Below are positions 7,386-17,789 of a stretch of 64,000 nt of DNA, one piece after another. This DNA comes from Thermoflexus hugenholtzii JAD2. GTDB lineage: Bacteria > Chloroflexota > Chloroflexia > Chloroflexales > Roseiflexaceae. The stretch lies in NCBI GenBank assembly GCA_945881915.1, contig CAMCVW010000007.1, positions 1-64,000 of the forward strand. Reading direction: 5' to 3'. The notes under the pieces were generated by a model. The model was not told the DNA's origin, did not search any database, and worked only from the letters and a program-made list of their open reading frames with translations. Numbering within the stretch: position 1 is the stretch's first letter; each line of letters opens with the position of its first letter. The position numbers were made by a program, and so were the translations under genes.

Positions 7386-8080
7386 CACTCGAATGGATTG
7401 GCTTGCTGTGTTCATACCTCTATGCGGGCGGGCTGCTCGTCGGAGCCGAGATTCTGCATCGCCGCTTTGCGGTGCCGACAGACATTACCCGCAAAATCGT
7501 CCATGTATCTGCCGGTATGTGGATATTCGCTGTGTTGTACTTCTTCCATACCTGGCAAATGGGGATCATCCCCTTCGCCACATTTATCGCACTCAACTAT
7601 TTCTTCCATCGTGTGCGCTTTTTCAAAGGGATAGACAGCGAAGACGCCAGCTTGGGCACGGTCTACTTCGCTGTCTCGATCACCGCCCTCTCATTAGCGC
7701 TCTGGCGACCTGAAGGTCCCATTGATCACGGTCCTGCCGTCGTCGCTGGGGTGATGGCAATGACCTGGGGTGATGCCCTCGCTGCGCTCATCGGCAAACG
7801 ATTCGGCACGCACCGCTATACCATCAACGGCAGTACCCGCAGCTTTGAAGGCAGTGCGGTCATGTTCGGCGTCACGGCCGTTGTCATCGCGCTCACCGTC
7901 TCTCTGCTGCCCGGCTCGTCATTGGCGCCCTACGCAGTACTCAGCAGCCCGACGACGATTGCAATTGCAAGTATTGCCGGCGCTGCCGTCGGCACAATCG
8001 TCGAAGCGCTCTCGCCGCACGGCACCGATAACCTCAGCGTGCCTATCTGCGTAACACTCGTCGCCCTCATCGCCGGATAA
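7382..8080 (+). CDS. phytol/dolichol kinase-like CTP-dependent membrane kinase
   Basis: A 232-residue polytopic membrane protein with about seven hydrophobic segments and the motifs RKIVHVSAGMW (37-47), MTWGDALAALIGKRFG and the closing SPHGTDNLSVP. This pattern matches the SEC59/VTE5 family, which phosphorylates phytol, farnesol or dolichol using CTP. Whether the substrate is phytol or another polyprenol cannot be told. It is translationally coupled to murI. A DUF92/VTE6-like gene, whose relatives catalyse the next phosphorylation, lies at 58458. Confidence 0.75.
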   Translation: MTLEWIGLLCSYLYAGGLLVGAEILHRRFAVPTDITRKIVHVSAGMWIFAVLYFFHTWQMGIIPFATFIALNYFFHRVRFFKGIDSEDASLGTVYFAVSITALSLALWRPEGPIDHGPAVVAGVMAMTWGDALAALIGKRFGTHRYTINGSTRSFEGSAVMFGVTAVVIALTVSLLPGSSLAPYAVLSSPTTIAIASIAGAAVGTIVEALSPHGTDNLSVPICVTLVALIAG

Positions 8081-8117
8081 CGGCCAGCTTCACTGCGCGA
8101 CGCATCCTACTCCGCAC

Positions 8118-8158
8118 AAAACCGGGCCGCATCGTGATGCGATCCCGGTTTTTCTTTT
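8118..8158 (+). terminator. intrinsic terminator after the murI operon
   Basis: A two-tier hairpin: AAAACCGGG (8118-8126) pairs with CCCGGTTTT (8144-8152), and inside it CGCATC pairs with GATGCG. A T-rich stretch follows. Confidence 0.85.
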
Positions 8159-8262
8159 CAGCGTTGTGACGCATGCATGCAACTGTATACCGCGATGTGT
8201 TTTGTCAATCGTCATCGCTACGGGACGGAGTGAAACAATTGCCCAAATGCATCAACTGCTTC

Positions 8263-8283
8263 CTGCTACCTGCTACCTGCTAC
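8263..8283. repeat. heptamer repeat CTGCTAC, 3 copies, at the MFS gene 3' end
   Basis: Three perfect CTGCTAC units, with degenerate copies on either side. The TAG stop codon of the minus-strand MFS gene (8280-8282) lies inside the third unit. Confidence 0.85.
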
Positions 8284-9584
8284 CTACTCATTCCTGATGC
8301 ATCGCGCTGTGGCAACGTCACACGGTAGTGCATTAGCACCACACCGAGCACCCCGAGTACCGCAAGCACGACAAATAAGCCACTATAACCGAACACTCCC
8401 GCCATCCACCCCGCCAAAATCGGCGTCACTGCCGAGATAGGTGCATAGAACGTATTGGCCGTCGCAATGTATGTCGGCCGCATTTCGGTCGATGCAAAAC
8501 TCATGACCATCGTAAAACCAGATAATTGATAGCCACCCAGTGAAATCCCACCGAGGACGAAAATAGGATAAAACCAGAGTTCACTCGGCGCAAACACCGC
8601 TACTGCCAATGACAGCGCCCCCAAAAATCCAGACAACACCAGCACATATTTGTGCCCCCATGTATCTGACAAAGCGCCCAGGCCAAAATTACCTATCGCC
8701 TGCGCCGCCAGCAATGTGACCGTAAACGCCCCGACCGTACTGCCTGAGGATTGGAAGCGGTCGAGTGCTGCAGCCGTCACAAAACTCTGTCCCAACATTC
8801 CCAGCGAGATGCCCGTCCGCGCAACCAGATACCAGGTAAAAGCCTTATCTTCGCGCAGAATCCGGGGCATGTCTTTGAGCAACGCCCAGATTGGCTGCTT
8901 CGGCTGCGGCGGAATGGCAGGCTCGACCGTCATCACCAAAAAGAAATACGACACGACCAGACACGCAAACGCTCCTAACGACAACACTCCGATGTTGACC
9001 GGGAATGTGTAGCCGGCCATAATCGTCCGCTCAAACATGACTATCGGTTCACTTGCCAAAATTTTGGTCGCTACCGCAGCGCCCGCGACACCCAGCAGAC
9101 TCCCCACCCCACTCTGAAATCCAAAAAATGTCCCCCAGCGATGCTCGGGGATTACCCGACCAATAAAATCTTGCCAGGGGATAGAAGTAGCACCAGCACT
9201 AAACATGTGCAGTGAGTACAAACTAAAAAATATCAGCAGAGTGGTGCGCGCATCAAATGCATTCCCGTTGATCAGCCACAATCCCATAATGAGCCAGGGG
9301 AGGCGTTCGAACAGCGTGCCAATCAACATTACCGGTTTACGGCGCCATAAATGGGCAATCATCGGCGCGACGACGAGCCCCGGCAACAACCATCCGGTAT
9401 TGGCTATCGTTGGAATGACACCCTGTACCCAGCTCTCTTTTGCATATTGTTCCACGAAGTATGGCAGCACTGTAAAGCGCGAGACCATGCTCATGCCAAA
9501 CATGAACAAGCCGCCTTCGATGACATTCAACAGAAAATTTCGTCGCGCGTGTCGCGCGACGAACGAAGCTACCGCATCCGTCAT
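8280..9584 (-). CDS. MFS transporter
   Basis: A 434-residue integral membrane protein with about twelve hydrophobic helices and typical MFS loop signatures: HLWRRKPVMLIG between TM2 and TM3, and ALSDTWGHKYVLV in the second half. It is expected to move a small solute by secondary transport; the substrate is not predictable. The ATG at 9584 is used because GAGGG lies seven bases upstream. The stop codon falls in a heptamer repeat. It is divergent from the prenyl-synthase-like gene. Confidence 0.85.
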   Translation of the reverse strand: MTDAVASFVARHARRNFLLNVIEGGLFMFGMSMVSRFTVLPYFVEQYAKESWVQGVIPTIANTGWLLPGLVVAPMIAHLWRRKPVMLIGTLFERLPWLIMGLWLINGNAFDARTTLLIFFSLYSLHMFSAGATSIPWQDFIGRVIPEHRWGTFFGFQSGVGSLLGVAGAAVATKILASEPIVMFERTIMAGYTFPVNIGVLSLGAFACLVVSYFFLVMTVEPAIPPQPKQPIWALLKDMPRILREDKAFTWYLVARTGISLGMLGQSFVTAAALDRFQSSGSTVGAFTVTLLAAQAIGNFGLGALSDTWGHKYVLVLSGFLGALSLAVAVFAPSELWFYPIFVLGGISLGGYQLSGFTMVMSFASTEMRPTYIATANTFYAPISAVTPILAGWMAGVFGYSGLFVVLAVLGVLGVVLMHYRVTLPQRDASGMSR

Positions 9585-9621
9585 GGCCAATCCCTCATCT
9601 TATCTATGGCATGTCAGCGGG

Positions 9622-9650
9622 TTGACACTCGTCTATGCCTCAGGTATGCT
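9622..9650 (+). promoter_or_regulatory. promoter of the prenyl-synthase-like gene
   Basis: TTGACA (9622-9627), a 17-base spacer and TATGCT (9645-9650). The start site would be near 9657, giving a leader of about 29 bases before the ATG at 9686. Confidence 0.65.
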
Positions 9651-9685
9651 ACAATTTGTGATATTCATCGCAAAGTACGGTGGTT

Positions 9686-10600
9686 ATGCAGACGTTCACG
9701 CAGACGCAACAAAAACATGTCCAGGACATCGAAGCGGTTATTCGCGCACGACTGACGCCCAATGCCAGCCAAATCGTCGAAGAAGCGCTCAACAGCACTG
9801 CCGTTGCCATTCCCCGGGGCGTCGTCGCGGGTATCGTTTTGGCGTTTGCCCAGATGGCCGCATTGCCTTCTGCAACAGCTCCACATGCTGCAGCTTCCAT
9901 TGAACTCATCCGTGCGGGTGCAGCAATGCATCGCCGCTTATTTGCGTCTCGACCGTCGAATGATGCGCCGGCGAGTATGCTTCATGGTCCCACATTGATG
10001 CTCGGCGACTACTTCTATGCCCTTGCCGCGTCTGAGATGGCCGAAGCACCACAAGGACCTATCATCGCAGATTTTTCGACCTGTGTCATGCAGCTGTCTG
10101 AAGCCTTCTTGGGGAGTATGCCGCATGACAGCGATGTCAGCATCGCCCGGAGTGTGCAACACATCGACGACGTGGAAGGTGCTCTGGTACTGCGTGCCGT
10201 TCGGGCAGGACTCGTGTGCGCGCAGCTCCCACCAGACATCGTCGATAGCGAAGCACTCGCACACGCCATTGCGCGTATCCACGCACTGACTATTCAGATA
10301 CACGAAGCCCAAAACTCCCCATTACACTCGTACCAACGTGGTCACCTCATCGCACCACTTGCGTTTGCCCTTGTGCAACATCCGCAAGAAACCCAGCGGC
10401 TCGTCGACGCAGCAGATGAGCCCGCACTCACTGTGCTGCTCCACGCTACCGGCAGTATTCAGGAATGCATACAGCTCTGTCAGGCAGCGGATTTGGTAGC
10501 CACAACCATCATCGATACATTGCCAGCACATAGCAGTCGACTATGGCTCCAAAGTCTGAGCCACCCCGATGCATATCTGCGTACCACCGCATCCCATTAA
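9686..10600 (+). CDS. polyprenyl synthetase homologue without Asp-rich motifs
   Basis: A 304-residue all-helical protein. The segments AAASIELIRAGAAMH (68-82), GPTLMLGDYFYALAASEMAE (101-120) and, near the end, RGHLIAPLAFALVQ followed by ATGSIQECIQLC line up with trans-prenyl diphosphate synthases. The first DDxxD, expected about residues 82-87, reads HRRLF. The second Asp-rich motif is replaced by QIHEAQ. Without Mg2+-binding aspartates it should not condense prenyl diphosphates; a regulatory or partner-subunit role is possible. The ATG at 9686 is preferred to a GTG six bases upstream. Confidence 0.65.
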   Translation: MQTFTQTQQKHVQDIEAVIRARLTPNASQIVEEALNSTAVAIPRGVVAGIVLAFAQMAALPSATAPHAAASIELIRAGAAMHRRLFASRPSNDAPASMLHGPTLMLGDYFYALAASEMAEAPQGPIIADFSTCVMQLSEAFLGSMPHDSDVSIARSVQHIDDVEGALVLRAVRAGLVCAQLPPDIVDSEALAHAIARIHALTIQIHEAQNSPLHSYQRGHLIAPLAFALVQHPQETQRLVDAADEPALTVLLHATGSIQECIQLCQAADLVATTIIDTLPAHSSRLWLQSLSHPDAYLRTTASH

Positions 10601-11124
10601 TTCCATAGCACAATCAACTGGCGCCCGTATTCGACTGCCATAGCGAGCAGCGCAATCATCGTCATTCGTTGCGGAATCGTCTGTCGCGGCCAGAATGCAA
10701 CCAGCAGGATGAGCACCACCTGTGTCAGCACCACACCGAAGCGTAATACGCCGCTGTCGATGCGACATCCCGGCATGCGCGTCAAGACCAACGTGTCGCA
10801 GGTCTGCAAGAGCAAAATGACTGCTGCAACCCAACTGCCCATGAGCAGTTTTTGACGACGTGCAGATGCTCCTGCGCCCAATGCAATCCACACCAGCACG
10901 GCCACCACCACCACATCGAATTCACCGAGACGCTCCACGCCTGATATCGGTACGATTGCGATCGCCAGCCAGGCAGCGACCAATTGTCCCGACTGCAGAC
11001 GGGGCCACCCCAATACCGGCGGGCGCACCCAAGCAACCAGCCAAAACACCAGTATCGGAAGAGCCCCGATACGGAGCCAGGCATGCAAGAGACTCGTCAG
11101 GCTAAGCATGATCCACCGTGGCAT
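10597..11124 (-). CDS. hypothetical membrane protein
   Basis: A 175-residue hydrophobic protein with about five membrane helices (for example ALPILVFWLVAWV near the N-terminus and VVLTQVVLILLVAF near the C-terminus). No family is recognised. The start is uncertain: ATG at 11124, or ATG at 11109, which overlaps the upstream gene by only eight bases. It is coupled to the membrane gene at 11102-12031. Its stop overlaps that of the convergent prenyl-synthase-like gene. Confidence 0.65.
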   Translation of the reverse strand: MPRWIMLSLTSLLHAWLRIGALPILVFWLVAWVRPPVLGWPRLQSGQLVAAWLAIAIVPISGVERLGEFDVVVVAVLVWIALGAGASARRQKLLMGSWVAAVILLLQTCDTLVLTRMPGCRIDSGVLRFGVVLTQVVLILLVAFWPRQTIPQRMTMIALLAMAVEYGRQLIVLWN

Positions 11125-12031
11125 TCCACTGCATCCAGGCAGCCCACAACAACACTCCTACCAATCCCATCACTTGCCACGGGAAGTGCGCGACGATCCG
11201 TTGCGTCGCATCTGCAAACGCCAATGCGTTGTCGCTATACAGCACACCATATGGCGACAGACTGGTTTGTAATCGTGCCACACTACTCGTCACCGGCAGG
11301 ACACACCAGACCACGATGACGACAAGCCAGCGTCCCGTGCGCCAGCTGACACGCTGGAGGCTCTGCACGAGAGGTATCATTGCCAATCCAGCCAGCAACC
11401 CATACCCGCCACTCGCTGCCGCAGCGATGACACCCCACCAGGTCCAGACCTCGAGAACCGCCAGCGGCACATATATGCACACCAGTACCCATGGCAACAC
11501 GGCAATGGCCGCGCTACTGTTGAGGGCACACAATGCCAAAGCAATCCCGTCCCACAGCCGAGCCCGCTCGCCGCGCACCAGCTGAACACAGACGAAACAC
11601 AACGCCAATACCAAAACGAAACTATCCCATCCCTGCGGCCATGCCAGCGTGGCTGCCATCTGCAGGACTGGAACAATCGACACCACGCCCAGGCGCGTAT
11701 TCGTGATCCCGATAGGTAGTCCTGCAACCAACATGACTATTCCCCACCGCCAGATCGGTTCGCCTGGCACCCAGGGCATGACTAATGCCATGGCGAGCGC
11801 ACAGCGTTCCCACCAGGCGAGCGGTGCGACCAGCGCTGCACCAATCGAGAGCGGACTCGGCAACGCTGCAATGACCCAACTCAGCTGCATACGACGCGTC
11901 GGAGCGTACCCGAGCGTACGCAAGCTAATGAGCACCACCCCAATCATTCCGATGACCCCAAACGCAGGAATGATCGTTGTGAGTGCCAACGCGGCAATGA
12001 TACTCAGTTGTGCGCGTGTGCGTCGCTGCAT
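11102..12031 (-). CDS. hypothetical polytopic membrane protein
   Basis: A 309-residue protein with roughly eight to nine hydrophobic helices and many Trp residues, starting MQRRTRAQLSIIAALALTT. No conserved motif was recognised, although the helix pattern resembles glycosyltransferase-39-like or O-antigen-ligase-like membrane proteins. The ATG is chosen because AAAGGA lies five bases upstream. It lies downstream of acnA but behind a strong terminator, and overlaps the next membrane gene, so the two probably form their own unit. Confidence 0.65.
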   Translation of the reverse strand: MQRRTRAQLSIIAALALTTIIPAFGVIGMIGVVLISLRTLGYAPTRRMQLSWVIAALPSPLSIGAALVAPLAWWERCALAMALVMPWVPGEPIWRWGIVMLVAGLPIGITNTRLGVVSIVPVLQMAATLAWPQGWDSFVLVLALCFVCVQLVRGERARLWDGIALALCALNSSAAIAVLPWVLVCIYVPLAVLEVWTWWGVIAAAASGGYGLLAGLAMIPLVQSLQRVSWRTGRWLVVIVVWCVLPVTSSVARLQTSLSPYGVLYSDNALAFADATQRIVAHFPWQVMGLVGVLLWAAWMQWNATVDHA

Positions 12032-12049
12032 GACCATCCTTTGTCTACG

Positions 12050-12082
12050 AAAAGCGAGGGGCAATCACTGATTGCCCCTCGC
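12050..12082 (-). terminator. intrinsic terminator of acnA
   Basis: A 12-base perfect stem: GCGAGGGGCAAT (12054-12065) pairs with ATTGCCCCTCGC (12071-12082), with a five-base loop. On the minus strand it is followed by TTTT (12050-12053). Confidence 0.9.
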
Positions 12083-12096
12083 CACTGCACCACACA

Positions 12097-14844
12097 CTAG
12101 GCGCTGACTGGTTCGCCTTGTGCAGCCAAACTACGCAACACATAATGCAAAATTCCGCCATGCCGATAGTAATTCAACTCTCCCTCAGAATTGATGCGTA
12201 CCTTGGCGGTGAACGTCGTTGTCTTGCCGTCGAGGGTCGCCGTCACTGTGACGATCTGCCCTGGTTGCAATGCTTCGATTCCTTGGATATCGAATGTCTC
12301 ACGTCCAGTCAACCCCAGTGCAGCAGCATTTTGACCATCGACGAATGTCAGCGGCAAAACCCCCATGCCGACCAAATTGGAGCGGTGGATGCGTTCGAAG
12401 CTTTCGGCGATGACCGTCCGCACGCCCAACAAGAATGTACCCTTGGCGGCCCAGTCACGGGAAGAACCCGTGCCGTATTCTTTGCCGGCCAAGATAACCA
12501 GCGGGGTTGCTTCTTTTTCGTACTGCATGGCAGCATCGTAGATGGACAATTGCGCTCCGCTCGGGATGTGGACGGTATAGCCACCTTCGACCCCGGGGAC
12601 CATGGCATTCTTGAGGCGGATGTTCGCAAACGTGCCGCGCATCATGACTTCGTGATTGCCACGGCGTGCACCGTAGGAGTTGAAGTCTGCCGGTGACACA
12701 TCGTGTTCTTCGAGGTAGATGCCTGCGGGGGATGTCTTGGGGATGTCGCCTGCGGGCGAGATGTGGTCAGTGGTGACGCTGTCCCCCAGGATGGCCAGTG
12801 CTCGTGCCCCACGAATCGACGTCATCTTGGGCAGTTCTTTGGTCATGCCCTTGAAGTACGGAGGATTCTGCACATACGTTGACTGGTTATTCCACGTGTA
12901 CAAATCACCTTGCGGAACCGGAAGTTGGTTCCAGGTTTTGTTGCTGGTAAAGACGTTGGCATATTGAGAGCGAAACAAATCGGCACTCAGTGCGCGATGC
13001 AGTGCATCGTTGATTTCGGCTTCGGTTGGCCAAATATCGGCCAGGAATACAGGTTTGCCATCAGACCCAACACCGAGTGGCTCGTGGTTCATATCGATAT
13101 CGACGGTGCCTGCGATTGCGAAGGCGACCACCAACGGGGGCGACATCAAATAATTGGCTTTGACGATGGGATGAATCCGACCTTCGAAGTTGCGATTCCC
13201 ACTCAACACAGCCGAAACGACCAGATCACCCTGCTTGCTGGCAGCAGACACTGCTGCGTCTACCGGACCGGAGTTGCCGATACAGGTGGTACAGCCGTAA
13301 CCAATCACATTGAAGCCCAGCTGGTCGAGGTATTGCTGGACATCGGCCTTTTTGAGGTATTCCGTGACGACACGAGAACCCGGTGCCAACGAGGTTTTGA
13401 CATATGGCGCACTCTTGAGTCCGCGCGCAACTGCCTTCTGCGCCAACAATCCTGCTGCCATCATGACCGATGGATTGGAGGTGTTGGTACACGAAGTAAT
13501 GGCAGCGATGACCGCAGAGCCGTGCGTCATGCTCGTTTTGGTGCCGTGCAGTGTCAGTGCAATGCGGGCGCTGGCATAGGTGTCACTCAACGATCCCGCA
13601 TTGACGATTGCAGCAACACCGGATTTATTGAATACCTTGCCCATTGCATCGTTGAACGATGCTTTGAGGCTCTTGAGTGCGACGCGATCTTGCGGTCGAC
13701 GGGGGCCTGCAACTGCAGGTTCGATGGTCGCCAAATCGAGTTCGAGCATTGAATTGAAGCTCGGGACCGACATTCCATCAATGCGGAACATCCCCTGAGC
13801 CTTGGCATATGCTTCGACCAAGGTGACGACTTCTTCGGTGCGACCTGTCCCACGTAAATACTTGAGGGTCTCGTCGTCAATGGGGAAGAAGCCGCAGGTG
13901 GCTCCGTACTCTGGTGCCATGTTGGCGATAGTTGCCCGGTCGGCAAGACTGAGGGCACTCAGGCCATCGCCACAGAATTCGACGAATTTGTCGACCACAC
14001 CGTGCTTCCGCAACAGTTCGGTCACGCGCAACACGAGGTCGGTGGCAGTTGCCCCGGGCGACAAGCGACCCGTCAGGCGCATTCCAACGACTTCAGGGGT
14101 GAGCATCGCCAGTGGTTGGCCAAGGAGCACTGCCTCTGCTTCGATGCCACCGACGCCCCAACCCAGCACACCCAAACCGTTAATCATGGTGGTGTGGCTG
14201 TCGGTGCCGACGAGGCTATCTGGCATTGCGACGTTTTCGCCGTAGATGGTCTTGACCAAAACACCTTTGGCGAGGAATTCAAGGTTGACTTGGTGACAGA
14301 TGCCGGTCTCAGGTGGGACGACACTGAAGTTCGTAAAGCTCTGCTGACCCCAGCGCAGGAATTCATAGCGTTCGCGATTGCGCGAAAACTCGAGATCCGC
14401 ATTCATCTGCAGTGCCATACCGCTGCCGAATGCGTCGACCTGCACCGAATGATCAACGACCAAATCGGCTTGGGCCATTGGGTTAATACGGGAGGGATCA
14501 CCGCCCAATTGCTTCATGGCATCGCGCATCGCTGCCAAGTCGACCACAGCTGGCACCCCCGTGAAGTCCTGCATCAAGACGCGGGCTGGTTTGAAGGCCA
14601 CTTCACGCGTACCTGCGCTGCCGGGGGTCCACTTAGCCATCGCTTCGACGTCTTCGGCACTGGTAAATCCGTCACCAATATTGCGAAGCAATGCCTCGAG
14701 AACGACTTTGATCGAAAACGGTAATGAGGCTAAATTGACGCCGTTCAGCTTATTGAGAGCATCGAGGCGATAAATGACATAGGAGGTAGAACCAACGTTG
14801 AGCGGCGCACGGGCACCAAACACATCATGTAATGCATCACTCAT
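12097..14844 (-). CDS. acnA: aconitate hydratase A
   Basis: A 915-residue aconitase of the AcnA/IRP1 type. It shows the substrate motif [11 protein letters not shown], the [4Fe-4S] ligand regions [12 protein letters not shown] and [11 protein letters not shown], and the C-terminal swivel motifs [15 protein letters not shown] and [13 protein letters not shown]. It interconverts citrate and isocitrate in the TCA cycle. The ATG follows AAAGGG. It is transcribed alone: a TATAAT box lies upstream and a strong terminator downstream. Confidence 0.97.
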   Translation of the reverse strand: MSDALHDVFGARAPLNVGSTSYVIYRLDALNKLNGVNLASLPFSIKVVLEALLRNIGDGFTSAEDVEAMAKWTPGSAGTREVAFKPARVLMQDFTGVPAVVDLAAMRDAMKQLGGDPSRINPMAQADLVVDHSVQVDAFGSGMALQMNADLEFSRNRERYEFLRWGQQSFTNFSVVPPETGICHQVNLEFLAKGVLVKTIYGENVAMPDSLVGTDSHTTMINGLGVLGWGVGGIEAEAVLLGQPLAMLTPEVVGMRLTGRLSPGATATDLVLRVTELLRKHGVVDKFVEFCGDGLSALSLADRATIANMAPEYGATCGFFPIDDETLKYLRGTGRTEEVVTLVEAYAKAQGMFRIDGMSVPSFNSMLELDLATIEPAVAGPRRPQDRVALKSLKASFNDAMGKVFNKSGVAAIVNAGSLSDTYASARIALTLHGTKTSMTHGSAVIAAITSCTNTSNPSVMMAAGLLAQKAVARGLKSAPYVKTSLAPGSRVVTEYLKKADVQQYLDQLGFNVIGYGCTTCIGNSGPVDAAVSAASKQGDLVVSAVLSGNRNFEGRIHPIVKANYLMSPPLVVAFAIAGTVDIDMNHEPLGVGSDGKPVFLADIWPTEAEINDALHRALSADLFRSQYANVFTSNKTWNQLPVPQGDLYTWNNQSTYVQNPPYFKGMTKELPKMTSIRGARALAILGDSVTTDHISPAGDIPKTSPAGIYLEEHDVSPADFNSYGARRGNHEVMMRGTFANIRLKNAMVPGVEGGYTVHIPSGAQLSIYDAAMQYEKEATPLVILAGKEYGTGSSRDWAAKGTFLLGVRTVIAESFERIHRSNLVGMGVLPLTFVDGQNAAALGLTGRETFDIQGIEALQPGQIVTVTATLDGKTTTFTAKVRINSEGELNYYRHGGILHYVLRSLAAQGEPVSA

Positions 14845-14904
14845 GTAACTGACCCTTTCACACTGCACACCCACCGGTACATGCGGTGTGCACGAACAGA
14901 ATCT

Positions 14905-14910
14905 ATTATA
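14905..14910 (-). promoter_or_regulatory. -10 box upstream of acnA
   Basis: On the minus strand the hexamer reads TATAAT, about 60 bases upstream of the acnA ATG. No clear -35 element is seen at 17 bases. Confidence 0.45.
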
Positions 14911-14929
14911 GTGCCAATATGAGTGTTTG

Positions 14930-15736
14930 CTAAAAAGTAATCTGCACAGGAGCGAGGTCGTATCCAGCGACTTCTGCGCGGATGAGATCACCAACTGCGA
15001 CGAATGGAGGTGGGGTCAATGTCCCCGAGCTGATGATTTCGCCGGCGGCCAACGGCTCAAACTGTGTCTGATTGGCGGTGATTATCCCCAGAGCTGCCAA
15101 TGCTTTTGCTGGGTTTCCGAGGACTATTTTCCCCGAACCTTCGCCAACGAGCTCATTGTTCTTGTAGATTCGTGCCGTCACACTCCCCAATGCAGCCACA
15201 ATCGCAACCAAATCGTCATCTGCCGTAATCATACGCTTTGCACCCACATAGAGTGCTCGATGTAACCCAAAGCTCGAGACAGCATCCACCCCGAGGAACT
15301 TCGAGTCTGGGTATGGGCACGACACGACCTCAAAGCCGAGCGCAATCCAGGCGACTGCCGACAATGCGTCGACCGGGTCACCCGTGCCAGGGACGGTGGA
15401 TTTGAGTCCAAACATGATTTCGACTTCGATTTTGGGTTGGAGCGCACCCTGCAAATCATGGCTGGTATGACCCGCCGTCATGTCGAATACGGTTTTGTCA
15501 TAGACATACCCCCACACCGCTGTGTTGAGCTTCATAGCCGACCACGCTGTGGGATTGGTGAAGCCAATTTTGCGACCGACCGGGGTCATACCATTCGTGC
15601 GCGCTGCATCGAGATGAATTTTCGCCACTGCATAGGCATCGGTCAGCGAATATGCGGGATTGTCTGATGGAGGAGGACACAGGGTGCTGTTTTGGCGCGA
15701 CAACAACAGCGCGTTCGCAATGGTCGTGTGGTTCAT
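14930..15736 (-). CDS. 2-keto-4-pentenoate hydratase / FAH-superfamily protein
   Basis: A 268-residue protein of the MhpD-type branch of the fumarylacetoacetate hydrolase superfamily. Features are [12 protein letters not shown], the metal-binding [10 protein letters not shown] and [17 protein letters not shown]. These enzymes hydrate 2-oxopent-4-enoate or decarboxylate 4-oxalocrotonate using Mg2+ or Mn2+. AAGGAT precedes the ATG. It is last in a minus-strand operon after the glycosidase-like lipoprotein and another FAH-family gene, suggesting a shared sugar-acid or aromatic-acid pathway (inference). Confidence 0.8.
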   Translation of the reverse strand: MNHTTIANALLLSRQNSTLCPPPSDNPAYSLTDAYAVAKIHLDAARTNGMTPVGRKIGFTNPTAWSAMKLNTAVWGYVYDKTVFDMTAGHTSHDLQGALQPKIEVEIMFGLKSTVPGTGDPVDALSAVAWIALGFEVVSCPYPDSKFLGVDAVSSFGLHRALYVGAKRMITADDDLVAIVAALGSVTARIYKNNELVGEGSGKIVLGNPAKALAALGIITANQTQFEPLAAGEIISSGTLTPPPFVAVGDLIRAEVAGYDLAPVQITF

Positions 15737-15776
15737 AGAATCCTTCTTTCGCGTATACAGAAAAAACATCGCACAG

Positions 15777-17789
15777 TCACCAATCCAGTTGGAATGTGTG
15801 ATGGAGCCCGCGGAGGACCGAGGTCTCCGAGATTTTGACATTCATCATCCGTCGATCGCGCACCATGCTGAATCCGTTTGTGTCTTGCACGACGCCATCG
15901 ATTGTCAACGTTGCAGAATCAGGAATTGCATCGGGGATGGGGATGCTTATCGATGCAAAAGTGGCCGTGCCAGTGGTTTGCAACGTCAATTGGTTGTCTG
16001 CGTAACGCCAGCGGTATGCAACGTAGGCCGTGCTCGCGGGGTAACGCGCGATGACGAATGCCTCCCGCACCGCCGAAGACGCCCAGCGCGGGCTGATTTT
16101 GGTGGCCAAATAGGTGAACCCTGTGTCGACTATGCCTGCAGCACCCTCCATCAACGCCCCGAGCATCGCGGATGCCCCCCAACCATCGACAGCCAAAGTG
16201 TCTGGCCCCGAGATTCCTGGTTGACCGGTTGGATAATACCAGAGATATGACCCGCCGTAACGGTTTATCAATACCGCATAGTGGTTGAGTGTATCAAACC
16301 CAAATGCCTCGAGGTTATTCCCAAACGCGGCACGCGCTAATTCACCGCCCACCAACGGCATGATACCGCCGTTTACATATTCGCCAGGGTTTTCGCCTTT
16401 GCGGCCAGCCAAGCCATAACTCCCCGTCGGGAAGGGAGGGTCGATGCTATACCACGGTAACGCGATGGCTTTGTTTGCTTGGCCACGGTCATAGTAGGTA
16501 GCCAGCAAGGTATGAATCATTGGGGAAGACAATACACCACGGTTGAGCGCATAGGCGTTCGAAATACTCAGCTGCGACGCTTCCTCGACGCTGGGTGCCT
16601 TCCAGGTTGGATCTTCGGGTACAAAATGACGAAAAAACCGCCCATTCCAGTTCTGTTCGATTATCCGGACCTGCACCCGATCGGCCTGCGCAAGGTACCG
16701 GTTGGCTGCTTCGGGATTTTCTACACGACGTTCCATGGCCGCCAACATGCGCAGTGATTGCACCAGTCCGGTATTGTCACCGTGGAATGTGCCCCAGATG
16801 GTCGCGTCGTCGATCCAGTGGCGCGGCGCGGGCACGCCGGTCTCGGGATGGGGAGTCGATGGCCCATACGAAAAATCCCACATGTCGATGGTGTAGGGTC
16901 GCCGGATGAGACCACGCGCGGCATCCCAACGGAGTGGATCAGATGTTGTATAGGCAATTGCAGCCCGCGCGTGCGGGAGCATCTGCGCCATCCACACGTC
17001 ATCACCAGTCATTTGCCAGGCTTCGAAGATTCCTTGCACAAACAAGAATTCGACATCGGCCTCGACCTCCTTGCGGCCTGCTTTCACTCCCAAGGCGGGG
17101 GCATCTATCCAATCCGGCAAACTTCCGTCAGGCAGTTGGGCCGCTGCAAACGCATCGAGGAGGCTTTTCACATCCTGCTCGATATACCGGAACCCACGAC
17201 CCTGATAGACGTGATCACGTAGCCAAAACAACGGGTTATCGGGTGAACGGTAGCCATGCACGGTGGTGCCGTTGAGCCTATAGGAACGCGCACTCTGGCG
17301 CAAAAACGACGTGGTCTGGTCGAAGATGTCTGTGTACACGGGTACATCTGTCTGTACCGTAGAGTCTGCATCGAGCGTATGGACGACCTTGGGTTCCGCG
17401 ATGACACGTTCACCGTCGAGGATCGTAATAGTCGCTGGTCCCAACGCACCCCCCGACATCACCGTGAATCGAATCGTGCCTGCTGCAGCGGGAACCACCT
17501 GCCGGGACAAGACCGTTCCTGATGCATCAGCGTACACCACCGTGGCCAGCACCAGCGCTGCGGGCACTGACCCGTAGAACTGTACAGTCGTCAATGGCTG
17601 AACCACGAACGACTGCTGGGCGTCAGCGATCGCCTGCGCAACAGGAGTGACCGAGACGACTGCAGGTGTTGTAGGAATCGGGGATTCCAGCGCGGGGGCC
17701 GTCATCGTCGGTGACGAAGCGGGAGGCACCGGGGTACATGCACTGCAGAGGAGCAACACTGCGCCCCAACCATACGACCACTTCTTCAT
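15777..17789 (-). CDS. lipoprotein with (alpha/alpha)6 glycosidase-like domain
   Basis: A 670-residue exported protein. A signal peptide ends in a lipobox (LLLCSAC, Cys near residue 16), followed by a Pro/Thr-rich linker. An N-terminal beta domain (to about residue 150) precedes a six-hairpin barrel: NPLFWLRDHVYQGRG, LPDGSLPDW, KEVEADVEFLF, MWDFSYGP, HGDNTGLVQSLRML and LAVDGWGASAMLGAL. This layout resembles inverting glycosidases of the amylo-glucosidase or GH125-like type, but no family is certain. It overlaps the FAH-family gene by one base (TAATG). Confidence 0.7.
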   Translation of the reverse strand: MKKWSYGWGAVLLLCSACTPVPPASSPTMTAPALESPIPTTPAVVSVTPVAQAIADAQQSFVVQPLTTVQFYGSVPAALVLATVVYADASGTVLSRQVVPAAAGTIRFTVMSGGALGPATITILDGERVIAEPKVVHTLDADSTVQTDVPVYTDIFDQTTSFLRQSARSYRLNGTTVHGYRSPDNPLFWLRDHVYQGRGFRYIEQDVKSLLDAFAAAQLPDGSLPDWIDAPALGVKAGRKEVEADVEFLFVQGIFEAWQMTGDDVWMAQMLPHARAAIAYTTSDPLRWDAARGLIRRPYTIDMWDFSYGPSTPHPETGVPAPRHWIDDATIWGTFHGDNTGLVQSLRMLAAMERRVENPEAANRYLAQADRVQVRIIEQNWNGRFFRHFVPEDPTWKAPSVEEASQLSISNAYALNRGVLSSPMIHTLLATYYDRGQANKAIALPWYSIDPPFPTGSYGLAGRKGENPGEYVNGGIMPLVGGELARAAFGNNLEAFGFDTLNHYAVLINRYGGSYLWYYPTGQPGISGPDTLAVDGWGASAMLGALMEGAAGIVDTGFTYLATKISPRWASSAVREAFVIARYPASTAYVAYRWRYADNQLTLQTTGTATFASISIPIPDAIPDSATLTIDGVVQDTNGFSMVRDRRMMNVKISETSVLRGLHHTFQLDW

